Origin: Dreissena polymorpha | Lineage: Eukaryota > Mollusca > Bivalvia > Myida > Dreissenidae | NCBI RefSeq assembly: GCF_020536995.1 | Contig: NC_068355.1 | Span: 120,498,868 to 120,562,867, forward strand | DNA: 64,000 nucleotides | Direction: 5' to 3' | The notes under the pieces: model-generated | The model's database searches: none | The model's input: the letters and a program-made list of their open reading frames with translations, nothing else | What the model was told of the DNA's origin: nothing | Made by a program: the position numbers and the translations under genes | In this document: in pieces, positions 61,119 through 64,000 of the stretch | How positions within the stretch are numbered: position 1 is the first letter of the stretch | Layout: each line of letters begins with the position of its first letter

Positions 61119-62906
61119 ATGCCACCCACACCTTCCGCTGCTTGGAAGTATTTCACGAGATCATCCGATAAGAAGTCGGCAACGTGTAACTTGTGTGGAG
61201 TTAATCTTACGTACATTCAGGGTGGTACGACGTCCAATCTTCTCAATCATATTAATAACAAACATCCATCTTCTGCATCTTCGAATGATGTTGGGGACTC
61301 TAAGAAACAGTCGTCAATGTCATCGTTTTTGAGTACTCCTAAGAAAGTGTCTGTTTCCGAAAGTGAACGGATTACATGTGCTATTGCGGACATGATAGTG
61401 AAGGATTATGTGCCATTAAGTATTGTTGAAGGTGAAGGTTTCCGTAACCTGATGCAAATTGTTGCACCGGATTATAAAGTGCCTTGTAGGAATACTGTGC
61501 GCTCGCGTATCGTACACAAATACGAAAGTGAAAAGGAAGTGTTAACCTCAGAACTCGCGTCCGTGCAGTCAGCCTCAATCACAACTGACACTTGGACTTC
61601 CAACTCCACGGAAAGTTACATTACTGTAACTGAACACCACATAAACAGTGATTGGGATATAAAATCAAATGTGCTGCTCACTAGGGCAATGCCAGAGCGT
61701 CATACTGGTGAGAACCTCGCGAATAGGTTAACTTACTGTGTGTCCGAGTTCGGTCTAGGCGGGAAGATAGACACTTGTGTTCATGACAACGCGCGTAACA
61801 TGAAATGTGCCGGTGATATGTGCGATGAGTGGGGAGATCTAGGTTGATTTGGACATACTGTACAGTTATGCGTTAAGCCTGCTCTGGAGCTCGCATCCGT
61901 ATCTAAGACAATCGCGAGGTGTAGGAAGCTTGTTGGTCACTTCAAGCATTCAACAACGTTAACTGCGGGAATGAAAAAACGACAACAGGTGTTGGGCGAA
62001 AAGGAGCACGTGTTAATGCAGGACGTGCCCACGCGTTGGAACTCCACGCAGTTTATGCTTGAAAGGCTGCACGAACAACGGCGCGTCGTGACGGACATAA
62101 TGCTTGACGGGAAATTCACGAACAAAAATGACGCTGGGTTGCTTTTGAAGGATTACGAGTGGGAAGTTGTTTCTGAACTTTCGGAGTGTCTCAGTGTGTT
62201 AACTGACGCGACCGCGTACATGTGCAGTGAAAGTGATGTAACATATTCTGTGATCTATCCTATGGTGTGTGGATTAATTAACACGTGCTTAGTGGTTGAG
62301 GACAAAGACAGTTCTCTGATCTCGCGCGTTAAGGAGACAATTAGTGGTGAACTTGATAAACGCTATCAGCCGACTTCAACGGAAACCGCGAAATCAACAC
62401 CTGTGCTCGCATCTCTTCTAGATCCACGTTACAAGGGCCTCCCGTTCTTGTCACGTGATCAACGTAAGATCGCGGAGGAGACCTTAGAGAGTCGTATGGA
62501 CGAGGCACCGTTGAGATTGCCGTCTCGTTCTCACGATTCTGATAAAGACTGTGATGAAATGCCGCGCAAACGTAGGAAGTTAGACTTTCTAGTGTATAGT
62601 TCAACCGAGCAAGAGAATTCTGACGAACTTCAGAGATATTTGCTTGTGAAAATGGAGCCAAACGCTAAACCTCTTGACTGGTGGAAACGTCACGAGAGCG
62701 AATTTCCGAAAGTCGCGTATGTTGCTAGGAGTGTTCTATCTGTACCTGCAACTTCTGTGCCATCTGAGCGCATATTCTCAACCACTGGATTGCTCATCAA
62801 TAAACTAAGAAATAGACTCGCCAGTGATCTGGTCGACGCAATCGTGTTTTTAAATAAGAACAATGTTCATGTGCCCAGTGACGCCGATCCGAGTGACTTT
62901 TAAATG
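61119..62906 (+). pseudogene. hAT transposase (BED finger, RNase H-like, dimerisation domain) with one internal UGA
   Basis: One frame of 594 codons runs from the ATG at 61119 to the TAA at 62904-62906, interrupted once by TGA at codon 243 (61845-61847). Residues 22-49 are a BED zinc finger (C23, C26, H44, H49). The DDE-type catalytic residues are present: D157 in TTDTWTS, D223 in VHDNARNM and E315 in FMLERL. Near the C terminus VLSVPATSVPSERIFSTTG and NRLASDLVDAIVFLNKN are the hAT dimerisation motif. The TGA stands in W-G-D-L-G-(stop)-F-G-H-T-V-Q-L, where hAT enzymes carry the Cys of a C-x2-H motif, so a Cys codon (TGY) changed to TGA. Read as normal code, the product stops before the active site is complete. 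Otherwise nothing is missing. Confidence 0.93.
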
Positions 62907-62924
62907 TGGCAACGGTGTTTTGTT

Positions 62925-63196
62925 AGCATGTGTTCGCTATGTAAATAATACGTTTAAGTTCTGTTTAAATTATTTATAGATCTAACTGTTTTGTCATGTA
63001 ATTATTTTGTCGTCATGTAAATATTATGTTTCTCGTTCTATTGTTGATGTACAATATTAAAGCACGTGTTCGCTATGTAAATACTACGTTTAAGTTCAGC
63101 TTAAACTATTTATAGATCTAACTGTTTTGTTATGTAATTGTTTTGTCGTCATGTAAATATTATGTTTCTCGTTCAATTGTTGATGTACAATATTAA
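62925..63196. repeat. 136 bp tandem duplication in the hAT 3' region
   Basis: Copies start with TGTTCGCTATGTAAATA at 62931 and 63067 and both end GTTGATGTACAATATTAAA, which includes a possible poly(A) signal. They differ at only a few positions. Confidence 0.9.
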
Positions 63197-63431
63197 AAGT
63201 TTAAAAACAGTTTTCGTCATTCAATTTTAACAATAAGCGACGGCAATGCTGTGCCAATATTTAGTCACTTCCGGGGAACTTCCGGTAAAAACGTAAGTAG
63301 AATTCATGGAGTAATGGTACGGTAAACTAAGTTGATTTTTTTCTAACAGATGTTGACCGAATACCCGAATATTCGTTCGGAAGGATGACCGAATATCCGA
63401 ATACCAATTTCGGTATTCGTTGCCATCCCTA

Positions 63432-63439
63432 ATATAAAT
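63432..63439. repeat. hAT target-site duplication, right copy
   Basis: ATATAAAT directly after the right terminal repeat. Confidence 0.95.
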
Positions 63440-64000
63440 GTATTTGTTCTGGTACGCAAAATAGTCTTTAAAAAATTCACACAAACTGTAAAACTAGTAA
63501 AAATATCACCTCATGCCTCGATTCAATTTTACGCAGCATGCGATTTGTAACACATTACGACCGCGAAAAGATTTTACTTTACTATAATTCATTTTATTTT
63601 CGAAAGAAAATGATCAAAATCAAATATGGCGCCGATTGCTCCTGACAAAATGATGTCGATGTCAACATAGATTCTACATGTACACTATCGACGAGTAAAC
63701 AGACAATTGCAGCGACTGACACTTTATTTGACTTAACATGCAGGGCAATACGTTTTCCGAATTCGGACGACGAATTTAATGACGCGCATAACGTATTTTT
63801 ATATAATGTTATGGGTATGCCGTGTGTGATCCAATGCACCCATGTTAAAATCATTTCACCGAGAACAGGGGACGACAAAAGTACAAACAAAAACCAAAAC
63901 ACGTTCGAACTAGTATCTTACCTTTAATTATCCTTTAAAATCCATCTAATAATCCATTTAACTCAATAATTAGCGATTTTGCATCTATGGTATTTAATAA
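63440..64000. other. non-coding stretch to window end
   Basis: A minus-strand frame 63594-63902 is open and begins with a hydrophobic segment, but no domain or splice pattern supports it. It may belong to a gene outside the window; I cannot tell. Confidence 0.45.

Larger units (their letters stand above)
60402..63431 (+). mobile_element. hAT-superfamily DNA transposon, 3,030 bp with TIRs and 8 bp TSD
   Basis: Terminal inverted repeats TAGGGATGTCAACGAAT (left) and TAGGGATGGCAACGAAT (right, reverse complement) match at 16 of 17 positions. The element is flanked on both sides by ATATAAAT (60394-60401 and 63432-63439), an exact 8 bp target-site duplication as hAT elements make. Subterminal CCGAATATTCGG-type repeats lie inside both ends. 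A 117 bp tandem pair lies at about 60672-60905 and a 136 bp pair after the gene. The single gene is a BED-type transposase. Intact ends and a perfect duplication point to a rather young insertion. Confidence 0.95.

Noticed and set aside
63594-63902. 102-codon minus-strand frame near the window end with a hydrophobic N-terminus
   Set aside because: No cleavage motif, domain or exon signals could be supported; left as unclassified non-coding sequence.

Overview
The window looks like a piece of an animal nuclear genome, most likely a bivalve mollusc. The DNA is AT-rich, the genes are short and split by introns with standard GT-AG junctions, and old LINEs, a hAT transposon, foldback elements, tRNA-derived repeats and microsatellites fill most of the space. 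The one recognisable host gene family has a signal peptide, a Gly/Tyr-rich repeat and a basic Cys-rich tail, which resembles secreted matrix proteins of molluscs. I suspect a freshwater or marine mussel, but the sequence alone does not fix the species.

Layout. 1-3.2 kb: a long ACT microsatellite with a 5'-truncated non-LTR retrotransposon (LINE A) inside it. 3.2-14.5 kb: mostly non-coding, with a tRNA-Val-like gene (5.8 kb), an eroded L1/Tx1-like LINE on the minus strand (7.1-9.1 kb) and a hairpin repeat (12.5 kb). 14.5-19.9 kb: LINE C, nearly full length (ORF1 and ORF2), same family as LINE A, broken in many places, with a duplicated 3' tail. 21.1-23.8 kb: a LINE tail and an eroded RTE-type LINE. 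26.3-26.8 kb: an unusual stop-poor patch with a TTCGTACC minisatellite. 29.1-29.9 kb: a TIR-bounded element carrying a tRNA gene-like sequence.

30.96-52.34 kb: the main structure. Two arms of about 7.2 kb are inverted copies of each other around a 7 kb spacer. Each arm holds one complete copy of the Gly/Tyr-rich gene (A on plus, B on minus, 3' ends facing). The spacer contains a 3 kb element with 0.39 kb inverted ends and a compound inverted-repeat cluster. A third paralogue, gene C, follows at 54.6-56.2 kb on plus. All three share the same four-exon plan: signal-peptide exon, repeat exon, Cys-tail exon and a non-coding last exon.

58.6-64 kb: a dispersed repeat, a palindromic MITE, and a 3,030 bp hAT transposon with 17 bp terminal repeats, a perfect 8 bp target-site duplication and a transposase reading frame broken by one internal UGA codon.

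The strongest candidate for an undescribed system is the A/B/C family and the inverted duplication carrying it. Most other reading frames over 60 codons in the window are chance frames in repeats. No identity percentages were computed; statements of similarity come from reading the sequences side by side.
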